A stretch of 44,502 nucleotides of DNA. It comes from Candidatus Sulfopaludibacter sp. SbA3 (lineage in GTDB: Bacteria > Acidobacteriota > Vicinamibacteria > Vicinamibacterales > UBA2999). A model generated the notes under the pieces. It was not told where the DNA came from and ran no database searches. It saw only the letters and a program-made list of their open reading frames with translations. Of this stretch, positions 30,629 to 39,720 are shown piece after piece. The position numbers and the translations under genes were made by a program. The DNA lies in assembly GCA_945876205.1 (NCBI GenBank), contig CAMCNL010000004.1, forward strand, positions 1 through 44,502. The letters run 5' to 3'. How positions within the stretch are numbered: the stretch's first letter is position 1; each line of letters begins with the position of its first letter.

Positions 30629-33619
30629 CTAAAAGTCGAACTGGGCTCCCACGCGCAGCAGACGTCCATTGATGATCTGCGTGACATCCTGCCAGGACGG
30701 ACCGTATGCCGTGTTCATGGCGAGGACGCTGGCGGCGTTCAGCAGGTTGTAGAGATCGAGGTTCGCGCGAAGCCGCTTCGAGCCGCCGAGCGTGAACGTC
30801 CGCGAGAAGCGCAGGTCGATCTGCTGGTGGCGCGGCTCGAACATCGACAGGTTCGGGATCAGGTTGATCGTCCGGTTGGCGTTGCACGTTGCCGCGGCCA
30901 GCGCGCAGTCCGACAGGTTGCGTCCGAGTGACGGCGCGATCGCCGCGTTGCTGGCCACGAAGGTCGCCGCGACCGGGATGCCGGGGCTGTTCTGGTACAC
31001 CAGGCTGGTCTGGATCTCCCACGGCAGCGGGTAGACCGCGAGGAACTTCACGTCGGTCGCCGACGACCACGGCGGCGCCACTTCGCAGAACCCTTCACGC
31101 GCGGCCTCCGGTGAATCCACCACCAGGCAGTTGTTGGTCACGGTGCGTCCCACGCTCACGCCGCCCGAGAGCTGGCCGCCGCGTCCGAAGCGGCCGGTCA
31201 TCGTCGCGTCGACGCCGTTGTAGACGCGGGTGAGCGCGCCGCCGAAATCGGATGACGGTCGAACGAGGTTGTCGACCTGGCCGAACAGGTTGTTGCGCAG
31301 GTCGTAGAGACCGCACAGCCGGTTGCCGCCGCCGCCGGGCAGGCGGCTGTCAGCAGGTGCGGTGATGCAGTACGGATCGTGATCCGCAGGGGTGATCCGC
31401 AGGTTGTCGGTGACGTAGAGGCTGGTCTCCGCGCCGGGGATGCCGCTGCCGCCGCCGTCGCCGCCGTACCAGGTACGGAAGTAGCCGACGTTCACGCCAA
31501 GACCCTCGCGCAGCTGGTGCTGGATGGAAACGGCGCTCTGCCAGTTGTGGTACTGCCGGTTGAATCCCTCGAGCAGCCCGGGCTCGAAGTTGGTGCCCCG
31601 CACCCGGCCGAACGTGAGGTCCGACCACGCGCCGCACTCGCCGTTGGCGACGGTGTTTCTCAGCTCGCAGTCGGGGACGAAGTTGCGATTGGTATCGGTC
31701 CACGTCCGCGTCGTGGTGCGCGTGAGCGCGCTCGCCGGGTTGCCGGTCACCGTGCGGATGATGTCGGGATAGTGGCCGAGCGAGACCTTGAGCGCCGTTC
31801 TGCCGTTGCCGAAGAGGTCGTAGGCGGCGCCGACGCGCGGGCTCAGGTTCTGGTAGTGGGGCACGTTGCTCAGCGGCGCGAAGCGGCGCTCGGGCACGAA
31901 CTTGCCGGCCGCCAGCACCTGCTCCGGCGTTGACCCCGAGGCGTCATTGAAGCGCGCGCCGAGGTTGAGCGTCAGGCGGCGGATCGTCCACTGATCCTGC
32001 GCAAAGAGCGCGATGTCCCTCGTCGTCTCCTCGAAGTTCCACGGCGCATCGAGCAGCGTCAACTGGTTGGGCACGCCGTTGTTGAAGCGGTAGTTCACCG
32101 CGGTGCCGTGCATGCCCGCGTCGTGACCGAGCTCGTCGATGTTGCCGATGGTGGTGTGCCGGTAGTTGACGCCCACCTTGAACTGGTGCGTGCCGGTGAC
32201 GTAGGACATGGCGACGCGCGCCTGGTTCTGGCGGCGGGGCAGCGTGCGCGTGGCGACGTTGCCGTAGGTCAGGTTGAGCGCCTGGTCGGTGATCCGGTAG
32301 GACGTTTCATCCCAGCCGGGCTCGCGGATGTCGTTCTGGTTGTTGTTCTGCGTGCTCTCGCCCGCCTCGAACAGCAGGCGGTTGGTGGCCGGGTGCGTCC
32401 AGTTGAGGGCGCCGGTGTAGTTCGGGTTGTACTGATGCGGCCCGCCCGCTTCCGGCGTCAGCCGCGTGCCGGTCGTCAACAGGTTGAACCGGCAGTTGCA
32501 GTTCGGCTGGTGCGACGTCGCCAGCACGATCTTGTGCGTGGCGGCGGCTTGCCAGGTCAGGCGGACGGTGAGGTCTCTGGTGAAATCGTCGGTGTTCACG
32601 CGGCGGCTGAAGTCGGGCTCGTAGAGGAGCGAGGCCGGTTGCTTGAGCTTGTTCCACTGCGTGCCGTCGACGTACTGCTGGTTCACGCCTTCGCGCGCCG
32701 ACGCGTAGAACCACATCTTGCTCTGCTTGATCGGGCCGCCGAACGCCACGCCGGTCTCGCGGAACTTCTTGAGCGAGCCGACACGGTCCGGGTTCAGCTT
32801 CCTGGCGATCAGCGCGTCGGTGATGTTCTTCGTCTCCATCGCCGAGTTCGAGAACGCGAACAGGCCGGTGCCGGAGAACACGTTGCCGCCGTCGCGCGGC
32901 ACCATCTTCAACTGGGTGCCGCCGAAATCGGCTTCCGCATCGCCGCCGAAGCCGGCGACGACTTCCTGGATATTGAGCTGGCTGAAGACGAACACGCCGA
33001 TGGTGATGCCGGGGATCTGCTGATTGATGCCGTCGACAACCGGCTGCGCTTCAGGAGCGCCATGCACGCTGAAGCGGGTCTGTGTGCGGTCGTTGCCGCC
33101 GGCGCTGCGTTCGGCCGACGAGGTCAGGCTCGCGCCTGGAATGATCGCGTTCAGCAGCGCCAGGCGGCCGGTGCCCGGCAGCGCTTCGATGGTCTCGCGC
33201 TGAAACTGTGTCTGCGAGCCGGAGTTGCGAATGTCGACGACCGGCGCCTCGCCCGAGACGGTGACCGTCTCTTCGAGGGCGCCGACCGTCAGGTCGGCAT
33301 TCACCGTGGCCGTGAACTGCGCCTGCAGCTCGATGCCGTCGCGCTTCAAGGTGTTGAAGCCGGGCAGCGTGAACGTCACGGTGTACGGGCCGGGCCGCAG
33401 ATCGACGATGCGATAGAGCCCCTGGGCGTCGGTCACCGCGGACCGGGAACCCTCGATCAGCGCCGGGCTGCTCGCTTCAACGGTCACGCCCGGCAGCACG
33501 CCGCCCGACGTGTCTTTGACAAGCCCGGAGATGCTGCTCTGCGCCGACGCGGCGGCCGGTACCAGCAGGAGCAGCGACGCAATCACGACCACGGCGCGCG
33601 CGAGTCTCTGTACGCCCAT
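30629..33619 (-). CDS. TonB-dependent receptor 3, Oar-like
   Basis: A 996-residue receptor; GAGGGTGATCG precedes the ATG at 33619. Signal peptide 1-26 (ends ASAQ), carboxypeptidase-regulatory-like domain (about 28-112, DTSGGVLPGVTVEA), TonB-box-like ETVTVSG, plug (about 125-245) and barrel ending QFDF. It shares the cysteine marks HQPNCNC, PDCEL with NGECG and LCGLYDL with the other receptors. It begins 34 bases after the VOC gene stop, so both are probably co-transcribed. Its closest relative in the window by eye is receptor 2, which ends the same cassette. Ligand unknown. Confidence 0.9.
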   Translation of the reverse strand: MGVQRLARAVVVIASLLLLVPAAASAQSSISGLVKDTSGGVLPGVTVEASSPALIEGSRSAVTDAQGLYRIVDLRPGPYTVTFTLPGFNTLKRDGIELQAQFTATVNADLTVGALEETVTVSGEAPVVDIRNSGSQTQFQRETIEALPGTGRLALLNAIIPGASLTSSAERSAGGNDRTQTRFSVHGAPEAQPVVDGINQQIPGITIGVFVFSQLNIQEVVAGFGGDAEADFGGTQLKMVPRDGGNVFSGTGLFAFSNSAMETKNITDALIARKLNPDRVGSLKKFRETGVAFGGPIKQSKMWFYASAREGVNQQYVDGTQWNKLKQPASLLYEPDFSRRVNTDDFTRDLTVRLTWQAAATHKIVLATSHQPNCNCRFNLLTTGTRLTPEAGGPHQYNPNYTGALNWTHPATNRLLFEAGESTQNNNQNDIREPGWDETSYRITDQALNLTYGNVATRTLPRRQNQARVAMSYVTGTHQFKVGVNYRHTTIGNIDELGHDAGMHGTAVNYRFNNGVPNQLTLLDAPWNFEETTRDIALFAQDQWTIRRLTLNLGARFNDASGSTPEQVLAAGKFVPERRFAPLSNVPHYQNLSPRVGAAYDLFGNGRTALKVSLGHYPDIIRTVTGNPASALTRTTTRTWTDTNRNFVPDCELRNTVANGECGAWSDLTFGRVRGTNFEPGLLEGFNRQYHNWQSAVSIQHQLREGLGVNVGYFRTWYGGDGGGSGIPGAETSLYVTDNLRITPADHDPYCITAPADSRLPGGGGNRLCGLYDLRNNLFGQVDNLVRPSSDFGGALTRVYNGVDATMTGRFGRGGQLSGGVSVGRTVTNNCLVVDSPEAAREGFCEVAPPWSSATDVKFLAVYPLPWEIQTSLVYQNSPGIPVAATFVASNAAIAPSLGRNLSDCALAAATCNANRTINLIPNLSMFEPRHQQIDLRFSRTFTLGGSKRLRANLDLYNLLNAASVLAMNTAYGPSWQDVTQIINGRLLRVGAQFDF

Positions 33620-33653
33620 CGATCACCCTCGTTTCAAGCAACGGAAGTTGTTT

Positions 33654-34145
33654 CTATTTCCAGTCGTCGGTGGCTTTTCGAAGCTTCCCCGCGGGAGGCT
33701 GCTCGCTGAGTTCGATCCGCCCGCCGGTGATTGGATCGGTAATGTTGGCGAGGATTCCGCCAGTGAATGCGCTCGGGGCGCCAGGCTCGGACACGGTGAG
33801 GCCGCGCTCGCGATACGACGCGACCGCCGCCTTGATGTCGGGCACTTCGATGCCCCAGTGGTTGAGACCCGCGGGCCGCTGCGCGTTGGCCTGCTGCAAC
33901 TCGAGGAAGGTGTCGCGGCTGACCTGGATGTAGGCCGATTGCAGCTCGCCCTGCGGATTGGTGTTCCTGACGACCTCGCGAAAGCCCATCTTGTCGCCGT
34001 ACCACTTCAGGGCGTCGTTGATGTTGGCCACGCTGACCGCGACATGATTCAGCCGGCCGATCGTTTTCGGCTGCGTCTGCGCGACGCCGATCTGCACCGC
34101 TGTTCCAACGAGGATCCCTGCGACGAACAAGACCAGACCACGCAT
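33654..34145 (-). CDS. Exported VOC-superfamily protein (glyoxalase/dioxygenase fold)
   Basis: A 163-residue protein with a signal peptide (about 1-22, ends GVAQ) and a single VOC domain. The four metal-ligand positions are present: His34 in NHVAV, Glu82 in FLELQ, His96 in NHWGIEV and Glu145 in RIELSEQ. VOC enzymes bind a metal and act on small carbonyl, epoxide or catechol compounds, usually in the cytoplasm; export to the periplasm is unusual. AAGGAGCG precedes the ATG at 34145. It lies directly upstream of TonB receptor 3. Confidence 0.82.
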   Translation of the reverse strand: MRGLVLFVAGILVGTAVQIGVAQTQPKTIGRLNHVAVSVANINDALKWYGDKMGFREVVRNTNPQGELQSAYIQVSRDTFLELQQANAQRPAGLNHWGIEVPDIKAAVASYRERGLTVSEPGAPSAFTGGILANITDPITGGRIELSEQPPAGKLRKATDDWK

Positions 34146-34160
34146 GTGACGCTCCTTTTT

Positions 34161-34194
34161 GGTTTCTGATTCCTGGTTCCTGGTTCCAAGTTCC
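34161..34194. repeat. 7-bp repeat tract upstream of the VOC gene
   Basis: On the minus strand the tract reads GGAACTT, GGAACCA, GGAACCA, GGAATCA, then GAAACC. It is the same heptamer that forms the coding tract at 7386-7448. It lies in the leader of the VOC gene. The rest of 34195-34359 holds no feature I can name. Confidence 0.75.
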
Positions 34195-34359
34195 TTACTT
34201 GAAGGCCTCTTTGACGGCCAGGGTTGCCGGGGGTAGGTGGAAGGGAACCCGGGCTGCTTATATCACCCGGGGGGGTGGAGAGCAATATCAGATCTTGAAT
34301 CGGGCGCTGCGGGGTCGAGGGGTGGGCTCCAGGCTTTTCCGAAGCCTGGAGCCCAAAGC

Positions 34360-35514
34360 CTATTTCGGCGGCGTCGACGGCGCGGGCTTGTTGAATCGGG
34401 CGGCGGCGATGGGCGTGTTGGCTTGTGCGTCGGTCAGCTCGAAACTCGAACGCCCGTTGAGCCACGCCACCGTCCACTTGAACGGAAGCTTCACGCCCGC
34501 CAGGTCGCGGTAGTCGCTGTAGTCCACGCGCTGGACGATGCGGCCTACCGGCGAGGTCCCCCAGTGGATCATGCGCGTCAGCAGGCCCGTCTCCTTGTCG
34601 AAGCACAGCGTGGCCGTGCCGTTGCCCGCGATCGTCCCCTGCAGGACATTCACTTCTTTTCCGTCGATCTCGGTCGGGTAGCCGACGCGGATGTTGGTGA
34701 GTGCCTGCTTGAGCCGCGCCGGGAAGAACGCGAGCACTTCGAGCTTCGCGCCTTCGAGATCCGTGCCGGTCAACGGCAGCATTGGCAGCGGCCTATCGGT
34801 GGGGGGCGCCGCGAGCCATCCAGCCGTGGGGGTGATGACGGTGGTGGTGTCTCCCGACAGCGTGTGCAAGATCGTCGTTCGCTGCGGCAGCGGGGTCGCG
34901 TAGATTTCCACGGGCGCCTTGTCGGCATCGGAGAACCCGAGGGAGAGGCCCTTGGCGGTCAGGCTGGTGAGCGCTGCGGTGCGCTGCGCGCCGCCGGAGG
35001 CCTGGATGTACTTCTCGAACACCTGATCGGGGGTCGGCTGTCCCGGCGCCTGCACGATCGGCTCGCCCGGCTCCTCGGGAGGCGGGCTGCTGTACAGGAG
35101 GTCAATGCTTGGCATGACGGTCGGACGCGAGTTGCCGCGATGACAGGTGAAGCAAGTGACCACCTGCCGTCCGCCGAAGTTGGCCATGTTGATGGCGTTC
35201 ATCATCAACACCATCCGGCGCGTCTGCCGCTTGAGCGCGTTGTCGTCAGCGTACTTCGCCCAGTCACCACCGCTGTCCTCGGTATGGCAATCAGTGCAGT
35301 TGAGGCCCGTCGCCGCGGAAAAAACTCCCATCGTGCCCATGAACTGGTCGGCCGGGATGCCCTTGAGGACCTGGATGTTCTTGAAGGCCTCCTCCGACAT
35401 CTGCGGCCGCTCGCCGGCGGGCGCCGCCTGTCCGGAGACCGTCACGGTGAAGAGCCACGCGGCCGCCATGGTGGCCATGGCCGCAAGGATTGGTCGTTTT
35501 GATCGCATCTGCAT
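34360..35514 (-). CDS. Exported two-heme cytochrome c, reaction-centre cytochrome family
   Basis: A 384-residue protein from the ATG at 35514 (AGGA eight bases upstream). Signal peptide about 1-29. Two heme sites, CTDCH (Cys73, Cys76) and CFTCH (Cys121, Cys124), lie in a region resembling the photosynthetic reaction-centre cytochrome c subunit (methionine-rich helix MVLMMNAINMANFGG, then HRGNSRP). That family normally has four hemes; here only two CxxCH are present. From about residue 150 a separate domain (VFEKYIQASGGAQR onward) looks like a LolA-type beta fold. No photosynthesis genes are present, so it is more likely a periplasmic electron carrier. It is downstream of TonB receptor 4. Confidence 0.82.
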   Translation of the reverse strand: MQMRSKRPILAAMATMAAAWLFTVTVSGQAAPAGERPQMSEEAFKNIQVLKGIPADQFMGTMGVFSAATGLNCTDCHTEDSGGDWAKYADDNALKRQTRRMVLMMNAINMANFGGRQVVTCFTCHRGNSRPTVMPSIDLLYSSPPPEEPGEPIVQAPGQPTPDQVFEKYIQASGGAQRTAALTSLTAKGLSLGFSDADKAPVEIYATPLPQRTTILHTLSGDTTTVITPTAGWLAAPPTDRPLPMLPLTGTDLEGAKLEVLAFFPARLKQALTNIRVGYPTEIDGKEVNVLQGTIAGNGTATLCFDKETGLLTRMIHWGTSPVGRIVQRVDYSDYRDLAGVKLPFKWTVAWLNGRSSFELTDAQANTPIAAARFNKPAPSTPPK

Positions 35515-35557
35515 TGCGGAAATCCTGATATGAAGAGAAGGAGACGTCAAGCCCTAG

Positions 35558-35594
35558 TTTGGTAGCTGGGTGGCTCGGTCGCCATGTAGCTGGG
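35558..35594. repeat. 8-bp repeat tract, locus 3
   Basis: GGTAG, CTGGGTGG, CTCGGTCG, CCATGTAG and CTGGG follow each other with an 8-base period. It is the same unit as loci 1 and 2, here without a clear inverted arm. It lies between receptor 4 and the cytochrome gene. I see nothing else in 35595-35756. Confidence 0.75.
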
Positions 35595-35756
35595 AAAAGT
35601 ACTTAGCGGACGCTCAAGCAGGCCAGCAAATCTGGCAAGGCGCATATCTTTTGGCAGTAACTCACTCCTACGCGAGGAAGCCCGGCGAACGAGAGGCGCG
35701 CCGGGCTACCGGTTCTATTCAGCGATCGAAAAGTCTGTGCTCTTGACACCAGTTGA

Positions 35757-38696
35757 TCAGAAGTCGAACTGGCCCGTGAACCGCAGCATCCGTCCGCCCA
35801 TTACCAAGCTCACTTCCCGCCAGGTGTTGCCGAACCGAGTATTTTCCTGCAGAACGGCGTCTTCGTTGAACACGTTGTAGAGATCGGCGTTCGCTGTCAG
35901 GCGGGCGCCTCCAACACGGAAGATTCGGCTCAGGCGCACATCTATCTGCTGCAACCGTGGCTCGAACAGCGTCTGCGGCGCGACGATGTCCTTCGTGACG
36001 CTCCGCGCTCCGCCCGCGAGGCTACGGCCAAGCGACCGAGCCACGTCCGCGTTGCTCACGACCGTGCTGGCGGTGTACGAAATACCGGGATTGTTCTGGT
36101 ACACGGCGCTCGTTCGCAGGTTCCACGGTAACGGATAAACGATCAGGAACTTGACCTGCGTCCCAGCGGACCATGGCGGTGTGACTTTACAGAATTCATC
36201 GCGCGCCGTTTCCGGTGAGTCCACCACCAGACAGTTGTCGAGGACCGTGCGTCCCACGCTGACGCCTCCCTGGAACTGGCCGCCGGCTAGGAACCGCCCG
36301 TTCAACGTGACATCGACTCCGTTGTACACCTGGCGTTGATCGCCGTAGTGCGACGACTGCGTAACCAGATTGTCAACCAGGCCGAACTTCGCGGCCCGGA
36401 GGTCGTAGAAGCCGCACAGCTGCTCGCCGCTGGTCGGCAGCCGTGAATCCACTGGCGCGGCGATGCAGTACGGATCGTAGTCGGCCGGCGTGACCGCCAG
36501 GTTGTCGGTTGCAAGGAAGCCGCCGTACCAGGTGCGGAAATATCCGACGTTCAGCCCCATCCCGGGCAGTAGCTGGTGCTGCACCGACGCGGAGGCTTGC
36601 CAGTTATAGGCTTGCTTGTTGAAGCCCCCCAACGCATCGTCGGCATAGCGCGTCGTCACTTCTCGCGCCTTGCCGAACCCGAGGTCGTTCCACGGGCCGC
36701 ATTCACCCTGCGCCGCCGGATTGCGCAGATCGCAATCGGGCACGTAGTTGCTGTTGACGTCATTCCACGACCGGCTGGTGGTGAGCGACATGTTGGCGGC
36801 GGGATTCGAGACGGGGGCGATTTCGACCCCGACGTACCGTCCAATCGACGCCTTCACGGCCGTCCGCCCATCGCCGAACAGGTTGTAGGCGGCGCCGACG
36901 CGCGGGTTAAGGCTGCGGAACAGCGGGTTGTTCTTCGTCGCGGCAACCGTGCGCTCGGGCACGAACGGACCGGGCGGTAGCACCTGTTCGGGCGTGGATC
37001 CCTTCCACTCGGAGTAGCGCACGCCCAGGTTCAGGGTCATACGGTTGATGGTCCACTGATCCTGCGCGAACAGCCCGGTGTCGAGGACGCTGCCGCGGAG
37101 GCCGTGCGGCACGGCCCAGATGGTGACCGTTTCGGGCACGCCGTTGCGGAACGTGTACGAGCGGCCCTGGTTGATCTGGTTTGGATCGGTGAAGCGTCCG
37201 GGCCCCGGGTCGGCAAACTCGCTGAGGTTTATCCCCGCCTTGAGGTTGTGCGCACCCGTGAGGTACGACACCGCGAACTTCTGGTGGTACTGCTTGACGG
37301 GGTTGACCGTATAACTGCCGGTCTGGGTCAGGTTGAGCGCGCGCGAGTTATAGAGCCGGTTCAGGCCGATATCGGTGATCGAAATATCGTCGAGGTCTAC
37401 TTCCAACTGACGCTTGGTGTGATTGGTGGCGATCTGCGCGGAGCCGGCCGCCTCGAACAACAGCTTTGACGTCGCGGGCGACGTCCAGGTCGCCATCGGA
37501 ATATACAGTGGGCTGTAGGTATGCTGCCCGACCGCTTCCGGCGCGGTCAGCACCGCGGGTTCCACCAGCATGTAAAAACAGGTGCAGTTCTTCTGCACCG
37601 AAAGCAGGCCGGCGAAGCGGTTCTTCGGGCTCGCTTGCCAGGTGACACGGGCAGTGATATCCCGGAAGCGCTCTTTGGTGAACGCCGGGCGGCTCTCGTC
37701 GGGCGTGTAGACCATCGAGCCCTGCGTCTTGTTGTAGAAGTTGCCGGTCTGATACTGGCCGGTGCCGCTGATGCGCGATGCCGTATAGAACCAGAGCTTG
37801 TCGCGCAGGATCCGGCCGCCGATGCCGCCGCCCACGTCGAAGGACTCTTTCAGTCCGCCCGACTGCTGCAGCTGCCTCGAGAGCCCGCGGGCGCGGAGCT
37901 GATCCGAGAGGTTGTCGGCCTGCATCGCCCCGGTCACATGGGTCGCGCTGAACGTGCCGGAGAACTTGTTGCCGCCGTCCTTGTACACGTAGTTCAGCAC
38001 CGAGCCGCCGCTGAACGATTCGGCCGAACCAGCGCCGGTTTCCACCACGACTTCCTGGATGGCGTGCGTATTGAAGCTGTAGATGGTGCGGCCGCCCAGC
38101 AGGACCTGATACATCCCGTCCACGGACTGATCCACCGTGGGTCCGCCGTGGATGCTGAAAGCGCCGCGCTCACCCTGGATGCCGCCGACATCGTGGTCCG
38201 ACGGCCGGGTCACGGTCGCGCCCGGAAGGATCGCCGCCCATGAGGCCATGCGCCGGTTCACCGGAATCGCCTGCAGCGTCTCTTCGGTGATCTGGGTTTG
38301 CTGCCGGACGTTCACGACGTCGACGACCGGCGGCGCGCCACTGACGGTAATGGTCTCCTCGACCGAGCCGACCGCCAGGTCGGCGTTCACGGTCGCGGTG
38401 AATGCCGCCTGCAGTTCCACCGCGTCGCGGCGCAGCGACTGGAAGCCCGCGAGGCTGAACGTCAATGAGTAGGTACCGGGGCGGAGGTCGACGAACCGGT
38501 AGCGGCCTTCCTCGTTGGTGATCGCCACCCGATTGCCCTCGATGAGCGCCGGGCTCGTGGCTTCAACGGTGACGCCAGGCAGGATGCCGCTCGACGTGTC
38601 GCGCACTACGCCGGTGATAGCACTTTGCGCCCATCCAACGGCGGGCAGGAACACGACGCACGCCAGGACCACTCCAAGAATGCGATGAATCTTCAT
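35757..38696 (-). CDS. TonB-dependent receptor 4, Oar-like
   Basis: A 979-residue receptor; GAGAGGAACC precedes the ATG at 38696. Signal peptide 1-23 (ends GWAQ), carboxypeptidase-regulatory-like domain (about 25-108, DTSSGILPGVTVEA), TonB-box-like ETITVSG, plug and barrel ending QFDF. It is more diverged than the other three: the NCNC mark is NCTC here, and GGSVLNYVYKDGGN replaces the GGMQLN form seen in receptor 1. It is the last gene of cassette II, 148 bases after the DoxX gene. Ligand unknown. Confidence 0.9.
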   Translation of the reverse strand: MKIHRILGVVLACVVFLPAVGWAQSAITGVVRDTSSGILPGVTVEATSPALIEGNRVAITNEEGRYRFVDLRPGTYSLTFSLAGFQSLRRDAVELQAAFTATVNADLAVGSVEETITVSGAPPVVDVVNVRQQTQITEETLQAIPVNRRMASWAAILPGATVTRPSDHDVGGIQGERGAFSIHGGPTVDQSVDGMYQVLLGGRTIYSFNTHAIQEVVVETGAGSAESFSGGSVLNYVYKDGGNKFSGTFSATHVTGAMQADNLSDQLRARGLSRQLQQSGGLKESFDVGGGIGGRILRDKLWFYTASRISGTGQYQTGNFYNKTQGSMVYTPDESRPAFTKERFRDITARVTWQASPKNRFAGLLSVQKNCTCFYMLVEPAVLTAPEAVGQHTYSPLYIPMATWTSPATSKLLFEAAGSAQIATNHTKRQLEVDLDDISITDIGLNRLYNSRALNLTQTGSYTVNPVKQYHQKFAVSYLTGAHNLKAGINLSEFADPGPGRFTDPNQINQGRSYTFRNGVPETVTIWAVPHGLRGSVLDTGLFAQDQWTINRMTLNLGVRYSEWKGSTPEQVLPPGPFVPERTVAATKNNPLFRSLNPRVGAAYNLFGDGRTAVKASIGRYVGVEIAPVSNPAANMSLTTSRSWNDVNSNYVPDCDLRNPAAQGECGPWNDLGFGKAREVTTRYADDALGGFNKQAYNWQASASVQHQLLPGMGLNVGYFRTWYGGFLATDNLAVTPADYDPYCIAAPVDSRLPTSGEQLCGFYDLRAAKFGLVDNLVTQSSHYGDQRQVYNGVDVTLNGRFLAGGQFQGGVSVGRTVLDNCLVVDSPETARDEFCKVTPPWSAGTQVKFLIVYPLPWNLRTSAVYQNNPGISYTASTVVSNADVARSLGRSLAGGARSVTKDIVAPQTLFEPRLQQIDVRLSRIFRVGGARLTANADLYNVFNEDAVLQENTRFGNTWREVSLVMGGRMLRFTGQFDF

Positions 38697-38844
38697 CGGT
38701 TGGTTCCTCTCGTGATTAGGTGACAGGGGATTGACGCCGTACTCTGAGTAGTCGCTGACAGCGGAGGAACAGCGGGAGATCTATACCATATCTCCCCGCG
38801 GCCCGGCCGCTGTACTTCGGCTCCCGACCATCCAGCTATCCCAC

Positions 38845-39705
38845 TTACACCAACGTCGGTGCCGGCGCCGGGACGGGGGTGACGCGTCCGCGCCGCGATT
38901 GCACGAGGCGATCGAGGCTGAAAGGACCCGGCCCGGCGGCCCAGAAAAACAGATACAAGAAGCAGAAGAGAATCGCGGCTTCCTGGTTCGGTTCGCGGAA
39001 GCTTCCCCAGAACCCTTCGGGCGCGTGGCTGATGAAGTAGGCAAAGGCCATCTCACCCGAGAGCAGGAAAGCCAGCGGACGCGTGAACAGGCCGAGCATG
39101 ATCATCGGCCCGCCTAACATCTCGAGCACCATCGCCAGCGCTCGCAACGACGTCAGATCCAGCGTCGGCGCAATCTTGCCGCTTCCGTGAAAGATGAAAA
39201 GAAACCCGGCGACGATGCGCAGGACCGTCAGCGAATACGCGGCCCATCGGGGGTGAGACACCGCGCCCGCATCCCGCTTCAGCCACCGGTCGAGGCTCAA
39301 GGGTCCTGGTCCAGTGAGCGACAGGTAGACAAAGAACAACGCCGGCAGCACGAGGTGATCGGTCGGCGCCCCGCGCGAACCAAACAGCCGGCTCCCCTCG
39401 AGCAGGTACTCGGGCAGCGGCTCGACGAGCCAGTACAGCAGGTGTGCGACGCCGAGTAGCAGCGCGACCGGCCGTGTAAACAGGCCGAGCATGATCAGCA
39501 AGCCGCCCGGAAAGCAGAGCAACTTGAGCGCACCGAACGGGGAGGCGGCTTGAACATCGAGCCAGGAGCCCGGAAACCCAAGCACCTGCTCCATGCCGTG
39601 GCGAAATACGAGGAAGCCGAAAATGATCCGGGCGAGGCTTTGAAGCTCGGGCGTCCATCGCGACGGGATGGACGCCGCCATCGCCGCGCCCGGTGACTTG
39701 ATCAT
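38845..39705 (-). CDS. Double DoxX-type membrane protein, cassette II
   Basis: A 286-residue inner-membrane protein made of two DoxX-like four-helix units. Unit 1 has IIFGFLVFRHGMEQVLGFP and LLIMLGLFTRPVALLLG; unit 2 has IVAGFLFIFHGSGKI, MIMLGLFTRPLAFLLSGEMAFAYF and EPNQEAAILF. The C-terminus (RRGRVTPVPAPAPTLV) ends in a stop, unlike the sister copy at 25462-29268. DoxX proteins are linked to quinone or thiol redox chemistry in some bacteria, but most have no known role. Start 39705 (MIKSPG) or 39681 (MAASIPSRW); no strong ribosome-binding site is seen, and it starts 15 bases after the partner stop, so coupling is likely. Confidence 0.85.
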   Translation of the reverse strand: MIKSPGAAMAASIPSRWTPELQSLARIIFGFLVFRHGMEQVLGFPGSWLDVQAASPFGALKLLCFPGGLLIMLGLFTRPVALLLGVAHLLYWLVEPLPEYLLEGSRLFGSRGAPTDHLVLPALFFVYLSLTGPGPLSLDRWLKRDAGAVSHPRWAAYSLTVLRIVAGFLFIFHGSGKIAPTLDLTSLRALAMVLEMLGGPMIMLGLFTRPLAFLLSGEMAFAYFISHAPEGFWGSFREPNQEAAILFCFLYLFFWAAGPGPFSLDRLVQSRRGRVTPVPAPAPTLV

Positions 39706-39720
39706 CGGAAGGAGTCGGAG

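Noticed and set aside
32108-33709. A 533-codon plus-strand frame opposite TonB receptor 3.
   Set aside because: Shadow of the receptor coding strand; no recognisable domain and a typical Arg/Val/Glu-rich antisense composition.
34360-35514. Reaction-centre cytochrome similarity as a sign of phototrophy.
   Set aside because: Only two hemes, an added unrelated domain, and no reaction-centre or pigment genes in the window.
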